A stretch of DNA of 64,000 nucleotides from contig NC_134677.1 of the NCBI RefSeq assembly GCF_024713945.1, positions 1-64,000 on the forward strand. The letters run 5' to 3'. This stretch comes from Dermatophagoides farinae. Taxonomy: Eukaryota; Arthropoda; Arachnida; Sarcoptiformes; Pyroglyphidae. Shown piece after piece: positions 53,008 through 63,415 of the stretch. The translations under genes and the position numbers were made by a program. Position 1 is the first letter of the stretch, and each line of letters opens with the position of its first letter. The notes below the pieces were generated by a model that saw nothing but the letters and a program-made list of their open reading frames with translations, was not told the DNA's origin and ran no database searches.

Positions 53008-53069
53008 GGTTAGTACTAACCCTAAATGGTTATTTTTTGTATAATAACCAAAAAAGGTTAGTACTAACC
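53008..53069. repeat. Right subterminal palindromes
   Basis: Perfect copies of GGTTAGTACTAACC lie at 53008-53021 and 53056-53069, five bases inside the right terminal repeat. Between them a TGGTTAT...ATAACCA inverted pair can form a hairpin. They mirror the left-end array. Confidence 0.8.
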
Positions 53070-53073
53070 TTTT

Positions 53074-53089
53074 TACTTTCTTTTCTGTG
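53074..53089 (-). repeat. Right terminal inverted repeat
   Basis: TACTTTCTTTTCTGTG is the exact reverse complement of the left terminal repeat at 50138-50153 and is followed by a T run. Confidence 0.7.
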
Positions 53090-53216
53090 TTTTTGGATTG
53101 AATAATATTCAACTGCATTGTGCTCAGATTAAAACAGACGCATGCGCTAAGAATTTTGCACTGTTCACATACAATGTATCAGTGTTTATTTATTTATAAA
53201 ATTTTTCAACTCGAAA

Positions 53217-53768
53217 ATGAATCGAAATTTATCATCTTTGATGCGAAATTTTTCGCGTTACAATTCGACAATTAATTCTGATTTGAATTTGAATTTCATG
53301 TCAAAAAATGTTGCGTCAAAAATAATTTTAGATGCTAAACGTAAATCGAATTTAAAGTTCGCAGAACTTGCCAATAAACTTGAAGTGAATAAAGTATGGC
53401 TAACATCGGCCATTCTTGGACAGCATCCTATAAACGAACAATTATCTCGACAATTGGTAAAAATTCTAAGCATACAAAGACCAGGTGATGAAATGGAAAA
53501 ACTCATTCAAATACTTGGTTCGATTCCGGATAATCGAGGATTGGTCAATCAGACGGTAACACGTGATCCGACCATTCGAAGACTCAACGAATTGCTCGAC
53601 ATTTATGGCGATACATTCAAAACATTGATAAAAGAAGAATTCGGTGATGGTATAATGTCAGCAATCGATTGTACCGTTCATTTTGAAAAGCAAACAATCG
53701 ACGACAAAGAGGATCGAATCGTTATAACAATTAATGGTAAATATTTGCAATACAAAAATGATAAATGA
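53217..53768 (+). CDS. cynS: Cyanate hydratase (cyanase)
   Basis: Converts cyanate and bicarbonate to ammonia and carbon dioxide (EC 4.2.1.104). Intronless, 183 codons. The N-terminal helical domain includes KIILDAKRKSNLKFAELANK and KVWLTSAILGQHPINEQLSR. The catalytic domain has DPTIRRLNELLDIYGDTFKT and KEEFGDGIMSAIDCTVHFEK, ending RIVITINGKYLQYK. The triad residues known from the E. coli enzyme (Arg96, Glu99, Ser122) correspond to Arg122, Glu125 and Ser148, with spacing conserved exactly. About 25 residues precede the usual start (MNRNLSSLMRNFSRYNSTIN); they are Arg/Ser/Asn-rich and acid-free, like a mitochondrial targeting sequence. Cyanase is mostly bacterial, fungal and plant; it is known in mites, where horizontal gain is proposed. 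Base composition matches the neighbours, so any transfer is old. A polyadenylation signal lies at 53773-53778. Confidence 0.96.
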   Translation: MNRNLSSLMRNFSRYNSTINSDLNLNFMSKNVASKIILDAKRKSNLKFAELANKLEVNKVWLTSAILGQHPINEQLSRQLVKILSIQRPGDEMEKLIQILGSIPDNRGLVNQTVTRDPTIRRLNELLDIYGDTFKTLIKEEFGDGIMSAIDCTVHFEKQTIDDKEDRIVITINGKYLQYKNDK

Positions 53769-53772
53769 ATCG

Positions 53773-53778
53773 AATAAA
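53773..53778 (+). terminator. Polyadenylation signal of cyanase
   Basis: AATAAA lies 4 bases after the cyanase stop codon. The mRNA would have an extremely short 3' UTR and end close to the 3' end of convergent SMYD5. Confidence 0.5.
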
Positions 53779-53812
53779 TTGATCAAAGTATTCACCAATG
53801 TTTTACAAATAA

Positions 53813-55079
53813 TCAATCACAATTCATTGCTTCGTCATCATCGGGATTTGATTGTAAATCGCTGTCTTCATCTTCTTCATCACTGGTTTCATCGGCATCA
53901 TTTGTTTGTTGTTGACATTTTGGACAATGACAAGTGAATAAATAATTTTGCTGTAGATATTTATTTCGGCTATGTCGACTTCGATCTTTCCAACATTCAT
54001 CCAGATAGCAAATGGTTATTTCTTCGCCCGGATTGATTGTTTCCAATGCTTTCAATGATAGAATGAAATTGTTATGTTGGAAACATGTTTCACTATTTGG
54101 TTGACAACTATGATTAATACAGCTCTGCAGTTCATAAAGACCAGATCCTTCTGTGTTTATGAAACATCCAGAAATTTGTTCCATTTTTTCAAATAATCCA
54201 TCAATCAATTGATTAATTTGTTCACATTCGGCTGGATTATTGGCAACTAATCGTTCACAATTTCGTGCCCATTGACTGAATGCACTTGTTCCAATTCCTT
54301 GGCTATTTTTTCCAACTATCGCCAATAGTGATTTAAAGCCATTTTCAGTCAAGAAAGGATTCAATATTTCCTCATTTGGAAATAAATCCACGATAATCTG
54401 ACGAAGAATAATGATTTGTTCCTGAAATTTATCGCCACATAAAATATGGACAAATTTTTCTGATTCTTGGGCAGTATTACTTGAAAATTGTTGCAATTTT
54501 TCTACAACAGTTGCATCCTGTTTGATACGAGCTAGAATTTTCACCAATAACATTATACTGGCTGTTTCAGGTGGATAGTGAATCGATTTCCAATGTTGAC
54601 ACAATTTATTCAAATTGATAGCCATCGTTTCTGATTGTGACGGGCACAATGTTTGATGATAACTTTCACGCGCACGTTGACGACATTCAATCGAACAATA
54701 TCGTTCCTGTCGACCACAACCTAAACAATCGACATGTTTACATTTATCGGTCTGACAACATTGTTCAACATATGGTAATTGAATGCATTCTTTTGTCAAT
54801 CTGGAAACATTCTCTTCAGCCGTTTCTAATGGTGTTAAACAATATTGACAAGCGTCATATTTACATTCAGCATTCCATAAAAACTGCGAACAAACTAATG
54901 GCGATTCTTCAAAGATTATTTCACCCATAACAATCGTTTCCTTTGCTATTAGTGATCGACCCTGTAAAATAAATGTATCGATACATTTCATTTCATTTCA
55001 TTTCAACCGCCAAATAATAATCAAATACCTTGATCGGATCATAATTGATTACGAACTTAACGGTGTTATTAGTGGCCAT
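53813..55079 (-). CDS. SMYD5: SET and MYND protein methyltransferase SMYD5
   Basis: Lysine methyltransferase family that uses S-adenosylmethionine; human SMYD5 acts on histone and ribosomal protein substrates. Exons 55079-55029 and 54961-53813 are joined by a 67-bp intron and give 399 residues (human 418). The start MATNNTVKFVINYDPIK joins to GRSLIAKETIVMGEIIFEES. The split SET domain surrounds a MYND-type zinc region with several Cys pairs (CKYDACQYC, CCQTDKCKHVDCLGCGRQER, YCSIECRQRA). SMYD5-specific segments are clear: SIHYPPETASIMLLVKILAR, VGKNSQGIGTSAFSQWARNC, the SET core GSGLYELQSCINHSCQPNSE, INPGEEITICYLDECWKDRS, and the post-SET cysteines FTCHCPKC. The acidic C terminus (DETSDEEDEDSD) is also family-typical. 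It is convergent with cyanase, 45 bp from stop to stop. Confidence 0.95.
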
Positions 55080-55638
55080 TTTATTTAAACACCACAGTAC
55101 ATTATTACAATAATAATGGATGGATGTGGATGGTGATATTTATTTATAAGAAAAAGTTTTTTATACCAATCATGTGTTAAATACGTAAATCACACACACA
55201 CGAGGCGTGATATTGTAAATCAATGAATGACGTATTCGATACATCAACACAGATGCGCAAGCGCGAACATTTTTCATTTTAAAACAAAACAAAAATTCAT
55301 TCTGAACATTACTATTGAAAAAATCATCAGCAATTTAAAGCCAAAAAAAAAATCACATCCAACACATTGTATTGTGTGTCATCAATCATTCATCATTTGT
55401 TTGTCTGATGATCACATACCCTACATTTTGTTTTGTTTCGAAATCAGATTATCAGGAAATCAGATCATCATCGATTGGGAGGTAATCCAATGATTAATAA
55501 TTGATTTCCGTTTGGGAAAAAACATTGGCTATTCCAATTTTGAAAAAAATTTCAGTTTGTAATTTTTTTTTTGACAGAAACAAACAAGATCATCTCATCC
55601 AGTGGTTTCTCTAGTTTGCTGAAACACAAGAAATCATC
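55080..55638. promoter_or_regulatory. Divergent promoter region, SMYD5 and DHRSX-like gene
   Basis: 559 bp between two divergent start codons. It includes a CACACA tract near 55192-55201 and AT-rich sequence. No coding frame is supported. Confidence 0.4.
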
Positions 55639-56944
55639 ATGAATATTTTTGCACCACTTCTTTCTGCTTTGGCCGTTCTATCTCACCACAGTAGTGATGT
55701 GAAGGGCTTCGAAATTGTCATCAGTGAGTATTTGGATAAATGTCAAACATTTTCATTTTCATTTTCATTTTCATTTTCATTTTCATTTTCATTTTCATTT
55801 TATTCATTCATTCATAGATCCAGTATTCATAACGGCAAATCGTCTTCAATTTTATGCTGTGGTTCTGCCATATCTATTGCGTGAACACCAACGCAAAGTT
55901 GCACCATATCAGAATAATATTCGAATTTTAAATGAAAATGATCCTGATATTCGTGGAAATCTAGAGGGCAAAGTTGCCATCATTACTGGTGGTAGTCGTG
56001 GTCTTGGTGTCGAAGTGGTTCGATCATTTCTCCGTAAAGGTGCTCGTGTAATCACTACGGCTTCATCGAATGATCCAAGAAAAATAGAATCCCGATATAA
56101 ATCGATAACGAAAGGCATACCGGTTGGCAAATGGAATCTGGAAATCTGGCATCTAGATCTAATGTCTATGAATTCGGTGATAAGATTTTTGGATCGATTC
56201 AAGAGTCAAAATGATACGCGATTGAATTATTTTATTGGCAATGCCGGTGTAATGTTTCCGCCATTCAAATTATCCGAGGATGGTTTTGAATCGCAATTTT
56301 CTATCAATTATCTTGGTCATGTATTGATGTCATATTATCTATTGCCATATCTATATCGAACAGCAAAAGATGAACGTGATCAATCACGATTGGTATTGGT
56401 TACATCATGTTTACATCATATCCCAACAAGAATTCGTTTTAATGATTTGCAATCACTGCAAGTATATTCACCACATTATGCGTATGGATTATCCAAACTA
56501 TCTGTTTTGATGTTCATCTATTCACTGAATCGTACATTGAGCATTAAACAAGATTGGAATGAACGTGTTAAAGTATTTGCTGTACATCCAGGATTAGTTG
56601 ATACAGATCTATTGAACACGATCGAAATAATGAAACAATATCCATCACTAGCGAATCAATTGACATTTCGTGTAAGTAATCAACCAATCAACATCGATCA
56701 TCGATCACCGATCACCGATATTTGATTTCATTTTTTTCAGGACACAAAAGCCGGTGCAGAAACCATAATATATGCATCATTGTCAAGTCAATTAAAGCAA
56801 AAAGGTGGCGAATATTTCGAAGACAGTAAAGCAACCAGATCAAGCATGTTATCATATAATCTGGATGTACAAAGCCGTTTATGGATGGTTACCAGGAATT
56901 TACTGGAAAAATGGACCAATGGATATTGGTTTGAAGATCTTTAA
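55639..56944 (+). CDS. DHRSX: Short-chain dehydrogenase/reductase, DHRSX-like
   Basis: NAD(P)-dependent oxidoreductase. Human DHRSX acts in dolichol synthesis (polyprenol/polyprenal and dolichal steps). Exons 55639-55723, 55818-56671 and 56741-56944 give 380 residues. The N terminus is hydrophobic and probably a membrane anchor. The Rossmann cofactor motif TGGSRGLG follows GNLEGKVAII, the NAG motif is YFIGNAGVMFPP, the catalytic Tyr and Lys are in YAYGLSKLSVLMF, and HPGLVDTDLL is the usual PG motif. DHRSX-like signatures include RFNDLQS...YSPH and the C-terminal GAETIIYASL and GGEYFEDSKAT. Intron 1 (55724-55817) is made largely of a TTTTCA hexamer repeat that also serves as its pyrimidine tract. 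Other SDR families are possible, but the shared signatures favour DHRSX. Confidence 0.82.
55750..55802. repeat. (TTTTCA)n hexanucleotide repeat in an intron
   Basis: About nine tandem TTTTCA units fill the polypyrimidine side of intron 1 of the DHRSX-like gene. Length variation could change the distance to the acceptor at 55816-55817. Confidence 0.9.
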
Positions 56945-58796
56945 ATCCATGTCTTCATGTGTGTGTTATTCATATTTTCATTTGTTATTGACCAACAAAA
57001 CTATTAAACTAAATTGCCACATCAAATATATGCAAGAATCTACTAACCAAATATATAGTACACACTGCACACTAACTGGGCATTTGCGCAAAAAAAAATT
57101 TGGAACCATTTTCATGAAATTTCACCGAAAAAAACCGGCGCAATGATAGCTTCACATATATAGGCCAGTGTTAGATACAGTTTTTTTTTGTTTGGTTTCA
57201 TAGTCGTTGCCGTTGCCGTTGAATGGTAAGACCTTCAAGAGAACAAAAAATTCTTCATTGCCTTTTCCATATCGAACAGTGAGTGTCACATTCAAGGGCC
57301 TTTTTCTCACTCTCTCATAGGGGCTTTGGACCAAACGTTATTTTTTGTTTTCGTTTTTTCATCATCTGAATGGTTTCCATCTTTTTGATTCATTGATCTG
57401 TATTTCGTTTCATCAATTTTGTTTTTTATTTGCTTTTGTTTTAATAATCAAATCATCATCGTCATCTATGAACCGAAAAAAGTCTTCCAAAATAAAAATC
57501 AATTGTTGTTGTGCGTCATCACCATCACCACCATCGAATCATTATCATCATTGAATTGAATCAAAACAATCGCCTAAAATGAATAAATTGGTCATCATTA
57601 TCAATTAGCTTTGAATCTCACACACAAACACAAACACACACACACACACGACGATTTAATATTTTGGAACAATAAAAAAGTGACATTTTAGTTTTATTTT
57701 CTTTGTTATCAAATTCAATAAATAATCGGCTAAAACGCCAACAATAATCACAGATAATAATAAAAGGTACGTTTTTGATAATCAATTTGTTGACCAATAA
57801 TGATTCAAGAAGTGAGTGATCATCATTTATCCAAAAACTGACTAGTGACTGAATTGAATTGTGAATACAATTAATTTTCATCAATCACAATAGACAATCA
57901 GAGATGCAAAGTTTTTTTGATTATTGAAAATTGATTGAATTTTTCTCAATTTGTGGTGGGCGTGAAATCATGATGATGATGATGATGAGCAATAATAATG
58001 CAAAAGCAACGAGAAAGAAAAAACCTAAACGCATGCGTAATCGATAGCCTTGTAGCGCCAGTTAAAAAATAAAGTAAAAAAAATAAGTGGATGTGTAATG
58101 CATGCATGCATTAATCTTGCTTGTTACGCCATTGATCATGATGATGATGATTGCCAGAAAAGAGAGGCGGTTGTTTGGTTGACTCGTTCGTTTATCGTTT
58201 TTTGTTCTGTTCATTATTTTCCGAGTTTAGTTTGAGTTTGTTTGTGTGTATTGTGTGTATTGTTTGTGTTTGTGTGTGTGTGCATGAGATTCATGATATA
58301 TTTATTCAATTCAATTCAATTTGTATTATATCATCATCATCACAAAGTAACAACAGTTTTCATCCAAAAATAAAGCGTAAAAAAAGATAATTTCTGAAAC
58401 AGCTGCCTGTTCTTGAAATTGAATGTTATAGGTGATTAATCAATTGTGAATTCAATTCTTTTTTTGTAGCAATCCTTATTCTTTTCTTTTGTTGTTGTTT
58501 TTTCTCGACCATTCATTTATTCATTCATTCATTCGTCGAGCATTTGTCAAACATTCGAATTCGTTCATTGATCCACCTCTCTATATAGGAATTCATTGCA
58601 TTAGATTGTGAATGATTTCCTCTCGTTCATTCATTTGTCGCATAATTCATCAGTCTATGAGAAATTCTAATCAAAATTTGCATTTTTTCATTTTATTTCT
58701 ACCAAAACTAGATCTTTCATGACGATTTCAGTTTTGCCTCCCAAGTGGATCAGCAAAAAACAAACGATTTTTGATTGATTTGTCTTTCAACAATTA
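56945..58796. other. Intergenic region and dynamin 5' flank
   Basis: 1.85 kb with the DHRSX-like 3' UTR and the dynamin promoter and leader. It contains CA and GT tracts near 57619-57648 and 58272-58281 and GATGAT runs near 57970-57985. The run before 58797 probably includes dynamin 5' UTR sequence. No gene is supported. Confidence 0.5.
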
Positions 58797-61700
58797 ATGG
58801 TCGCTGGCAACGACGGGATGGAAGGCCTTATCCCCATTGTCAATAAATTGCAAGATGCATTTTCTGCATTGGGTATGTTGAATTCTAGTTGATTGGGTTA
58901 TTCATCATCAAATGGTTTTTTATTCGTTACAGGTGTGTCCATGTCATTGGACTTGCCACAGATAGCAGTTATTGGTGGCCAATCTGCGGGTAAATCATCT
59001 GTTTTGGAAAATTTTGTCGGTAGAGATTTTCTTCCACGTGGTTCAGGTATCGTCACACGAAGACCGCTCGTATTGCAACTGATCCACTCGAATATGGGTT
59101 TGTATATTCAAAAATGAGTTTTTTATTACTCAATGTTTGTTGTTGTTGATGTTATTATTCACTAGAATATGGCGAGTTCTTACATTGTCGTGGTAAAAAG
59201 TTCACCAACTTTGATGAAATACGTAAAGAAATTGAGGATGAAACCGATCGAACCACCGGATCAAACAAAGGCATCTCGCCAATACCAATCAATCTTCGAG
59301 TTTATTCACCTCATGTATTAAATTTAACTTTGATTGATTTACCCGGTTAGTCATGACATAAACAAAATTAGTGTTTGTTTTTTTTGTAATGGAAACTAAT
59401 ATCTCTCTTAGGCATGACAAAAGTACCGGTCGGTGATCAACCAGCCGACATTGAGCATCAAATTCGTGAAATGCTTTTGACATATATTCGTCGTGAAAAT
59501 TGTCTGATTTTGGCCGTAACAAGTGCAAATCAAGATTTGGCTACATCTGACGCTTTAAAATTGGCTAAAGAAGTTGATCCAGAAGGTTTACGTACCATCG
59601 GTGTAATTACTAAACTTGATTTGATGGACGAAGGTACCGATGCCAAAGATATTCTTGAGAACAAATTATTACCACTCCGACGTGGTTATATCGGTGTGGT
59701 TAATCGTTCACAACGTGACATCGAGGGACGTAAAGACATCAAAACAGCTTTAGATGCTGAACGAAAATTTTTCCTCTCCCACCCATCATATCGTCATATG
59801 GCAGACCGTATGGGCACACCATATCTTCAACGTGTGCTTAATCAACAACTGACCAATCACATTCGTGATACATTGCCTGCATTGCGCGATAAGCTCCAGA
59901 AGCAAATGTTACAGCTGGAAAAAGAAGTGGAAGAATATAAAAACTTTCGTCCGGACGATCCGACTAGAAAGACAAAAGCAATGTTGCAGATGATACAACA
60001 GCTACAAACAGATTTCGAACGAAACATTGAAGGATCCGGTTCAGCTGCAATCAATACATCCGAATTATCCGGTGGTGCTCGTATCAATCGCATATTTCAT
60101 GAACGTTTTCCATTTGAAATTGTTAAAATGGAATTCGACGAGAAAGAACTCCGACGTGAGATTGCGTTTGCCATTCGAAACATTCATGGTATTCGTGTCG
60201 GTTTGTTCACACCCGATATGGCCTTTGAAGCTATTGTTAAACGACAAATCGGTCAGCTTCGAGAACCATCAATTAAATGCGTTGATTTAGTTATTGCCGA
60301 AATGGGTAATGTTGTTCGCCGTTGTACACAGAAAATGGTTCGATATCCAAGGCTACAAGAAGAAACAGAACGAATCATAATGTCACATGTCCGTGAACGT
60401 GAACAAAAAACAAAAGACCAAATAATGATGTTATGCGATGTTGAATTGGCCTATATGAACACAAATCACGAAGATTTCATTGGATTTTCCAATGCTCAAC
60501 AATCAGCAGACAATTCACAGAAACGCAAACTAGGAAATCAGGTAATAATCTGCTTACATGTATTGTATCAGAATCGATTCTAGCATTGATAACTCATTGT
60601 TGATCACATTTAATTTTTTTCCCTTTCTAAATGCTGCATTATTGTTATTGTTTTGTTGAAAAAAAGACTGGGGTAAGATTCTCGATCTTTAAGTAGTTTT
60701 AGATAGGTTTAGATCCGATAATAATCTATTAATGTATAAGCTTAGGAATGCATTGAATATGAACTAATTTATCAATCAACAATTGTTGAAATCATTTTAG
60801 GTAATTCGTAAAGGCTACATGAATATTCACAATTTGGGTATCATGAAAGGTGGTTCACGTGATTATTGGTTTGTATTGACCAGTGAATCGTTGTCCTGGT
60901 ATAAAGATGAAGAAGAAAAAGATAAGAAATACATGCTTCCACTTGATGGTCTCAAAATTAAGGTACCTTTTTTGTTGTTATTATTAACAATTGTTTATAA
61001 TGATGCCACGTGATTACTACTTTGCCACTAGGACATGGAATCCGGTTTTATGTCACGACGACATACGTTTGCATTGTTCAATCCTGATCAAAGAAATGTC
61101 TATAAAGATTATAAACAATTAGAATTGTCATGTGAATCACAGGAAGATGTTGATTCATGGAAAGCATCATTCCTTCGTGCTGGTGTCTATCCCGAACGTA
61201 GTAGTGAAGCCAGTACAGCCAACGGCGGTGAAGATGGTGCCGATGCAGGTGTATCTAGTCTTGATCCACAATTGGAACGACAAGTGGAAACAATTAGAAA
61301 TTTGGTCGATTCATACATGAAAATCGTCACCAAAACATATCGGTAAATATTTGATCATTTTTTCAACAGACGAAAACATTAAATGTCTATTTTTTCTCAT
61401 TTATAGGGACCTCGTTCCCAAGATCATCATGCATCTTATGATCAATGAATCGAAAGATTTCATTTACTCAGAGCTGTTGGCTCAACTTTATCAAGCTGGT
61501 GATCAGGTGAGTAAAATTTTTCTTGTTGCTATCATTACTTATGAAATCAAATTCATTTCAATAGTCAACGATGATGGAAGAATCTCCAGAAGAAGAACGT
61601 AAACGAGAAGAAATGTTGCGAATGTATCATGCTTGCAAACAAGCATTACAAATCATTGGCGATGTATCAATGCAGACTAGCTATCAACCGGCGCCACCAC

Positions 61701-63415
61701 CCATTAAAGATGATTGGTCATGGCGTAATATGGCGCCATCGCCAACACCAATGAGTAATAATATATCAAAAGCACCGCCACCGGCAACAAATCCAACAGC
61801 TCCAATGAATCGGCCACCACCACCAAGCTCGAATCCAAGCCGAGGTGCACCACCACCACCTGGACGTCCGGCCCCGAACGTTCCAGGCAGAGGAACAGCA
61901 CCACCACCAGTTCGTCCTGGAGGATTACCGCCTCCATTGATACCAACGTGAGTAACTTTTTTTTCATTTTTTATCAATCTACCATTCTTGTTTATCGAGC
62001 AAAGTGAGACGAATTATTATTATTATCGTCAAGTAATAGTACAAACTTTTCTCTAAACTAATCTGTGCTTCATTGTCCTTGTCTTAATTTGTTTCCCATA
62101 AATCGATTTGTCCATACATGTCCATATAATCAATCAAATACATTTGAATAACAACGCTGCTGCTGCTGCTGCTGCTTATTTTGCTGTTAACAACAATTAC
62201 TGCTCCAAAACAAAACAACCACAACAAATCTGTTTCAAATGTAAATATCTAACCAATCAATCTCTGTGCTTTCTAATCTCTTATCTCTTATTTATAATTT
62301 AATCCATTTTTTCTGTGCCAAAAAACAAATCAAATCAAAACATTGTTTACAAACACAATCAGACGAGGAGGAGGAATGCCTAATCTACCACCACGTATCC
62401 AACAAGGTATACAGCAAGGCATCACACAGGCTGTTACTGATTCAGTGCTCGATGCTTTTGGATTCGGATCACATAAATAAAAAATCTACTAAATCATTAG
62501 TCTCAACAACCACAACAAACAATTATTTAATGTTGAAAACGTTCTGCTTAATTATTTGTTACCCACTATCTTGGGAAAACACAAACTGAATCCAGAATCT
62601 CAATTCCGATACTTTGATACAACCAAATGAATAGAATATCATGTTTTTTCTCTTGATTATCTTCTCATATATATTGATGGTTAATGTTTGATTTATTACC
62701 CATTTATAACACATTCATAAATATAAATACTTTATTCCTAGTGCATAATAATAATAATAATGATAATATTGAAATTGAAATTGAAATGTCAACTGTTTTC
62801 AACCACATATACATTTTTTCTCTCCAACACCTGTGCACACACACACATCTACCACATTTAATTCATCATCTCAGATAATCAACGTGTGTTTAGTCAAATC
62901 TCTCTCGACCATTCGTTTCTTATCAATAATGCTTCTGCTTCACAGTTCTGCTTTCAATTTCTTTGAAAATTCTCGTTCAAATCTACTAATCAATTACTAA
63001 GTAATCTCTATCTCTATTCTCTATTATTAATAATATAAATGATTGAAATTGAATTGAATTTGATGATTGATGATTGCTAATGTTATAAATTGATTTATTA
63101 TTATATAAACTGATTAATTTGGCTGCAATAATTATAATAAATGTCTTTTAAAATTTCTTTACCAATTTAATTATTGAATGGAAAATATATTAATTCTTTG
63201 CATTTCTTCCCCTGCCCCGATCATCACCCAAACACAGAAGAGTCAGTCCAAGTCCATTAGTCAATAATTTTCTGAATCAAGTGGCCAATAATCAACAAGT
63301 GCAGAATCAGATGATTAAAATAGCTACCAATCCACAGGTACAAAATCATTTAGCTAATGCTGCATTTGCTGCACTGGAAAAACCATCATTACCACCACGG
63401 CCAATAAATCGATAG
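58797..63415 (+). CDS. shi: Dynamin GTPase (shibire-type) with alternative C termini
   Basis: Membrane-fission GTPase of clathrin-mediated endocytosis. Common exons are 58797-58872, 58933-59097, 59166-59345, 59412-60541, 60801-60962, 61032-61342, 61407-61506 and 61565-61947, followed by one of two last exons (62363-62480, giving 874 residues, or 63238-63415, giving 894). Domains: GTPase 1-320 (P-loop [39 protein letters not shown]), middle/stalk, PH about 518-625 ([56 protein letters not shown]), GED about 645-750 ([29 protein letters not shown]-like segment, [11 protein letters not shown]) and a proline-rich SH3-binding tail. The N terminus has a short extension (MVAGNDG) before [19 protein letters not shown]; a start at that inner Met is the alternative. 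The polyadenylation signal is at 63727-63732. Confidence 0.97.
60667..60672 (+). other. Possible 6-nt dynamin microexon
   Basis: Inside the intron between the stalk and PH exons, the bases ACTGGG lie between an AG and a strong donor GTAAGA. Both neighbouring exons end and start in phase 0, so inclusion would add Thr-Gly without changing frame. It lies at the junction before the PH domain. This is inference from splice signals alone. Confidence 0.3.
62363..62480 (+). other. Dynamin alternative last exon A
   Basis: It follows the AG at 62361-62362 and completes the split Thr codon left by the donor at 61947. It encodes [20 protein letters not shown], then [18 protein letters not shown] and a stop. 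The repeated Gln/Gly/Ala helix resembles the C-terminal end of the long Drosophila shibire isoform. Confidence 0.8.
63238..63415 (+). other. Dynamin alternative last exon B
   Basis: It follows an acceptor at 63236-63237 and uses the same split codon. It encodes [20 protein letters not shown] and then a related helix ([20 protein letters not shown]), ending [14 protein letters not shown], with a further proline-rich SH3-ligand-like motif. The conserved frame over 59 codons supports real use. Confidence 0.75.

Larger units (their letters stand above)
50138..53089. mobile_element. Putative non-autonomous, fragment-capturing DNA transposon with TIRs
   Basis: The segment begins CACAGAAAAGAAAGTA (50138-50153) and ends with the exact reverse complement (53074-53089). 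The outer flanks are TTTT on both sides, compatible with a 4-bp target duplication, though low complexity makes that weak. Just inside each end lie copies of the palindrome GGTTAGTACTAACC. The interior (2,952 bp in total) holds no transposase-like frame. It holds fragments with gene-like features: a Gln/His-rich coding stretch at 50580-50979, exon-like pieces with GT-AG signals at 51400-52170, a TTAGG-like tract at 52189-52219, a duplicated intron-exon unit at 52473-52711, and sequence shared with the neighbouring SRSF gene. The superfamily cannot be assigned. The alternative is a set of local duplications with fortuitous inverted ends; perfect 16-bp TIRs with matched subterminal repeats make that less likely. 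Confidence 0.6.

Noticed and set aside
55639-55884. Frame reading through the TTTTCA hexamer repeat as alternating Phe-Ser or Phe-His
   Set aside because: The repeat lies in intron 1 of the DHRSX-like gene, with a donor at 55724 and an acceptor at 55817; splicing restores a sensible protein.
61684-61977. Gly/Val-rich minus-strand frames opposite the dynamin proline-rich exon
   Set aside because: They are antisense shadows of CCA and CCG proline codons.
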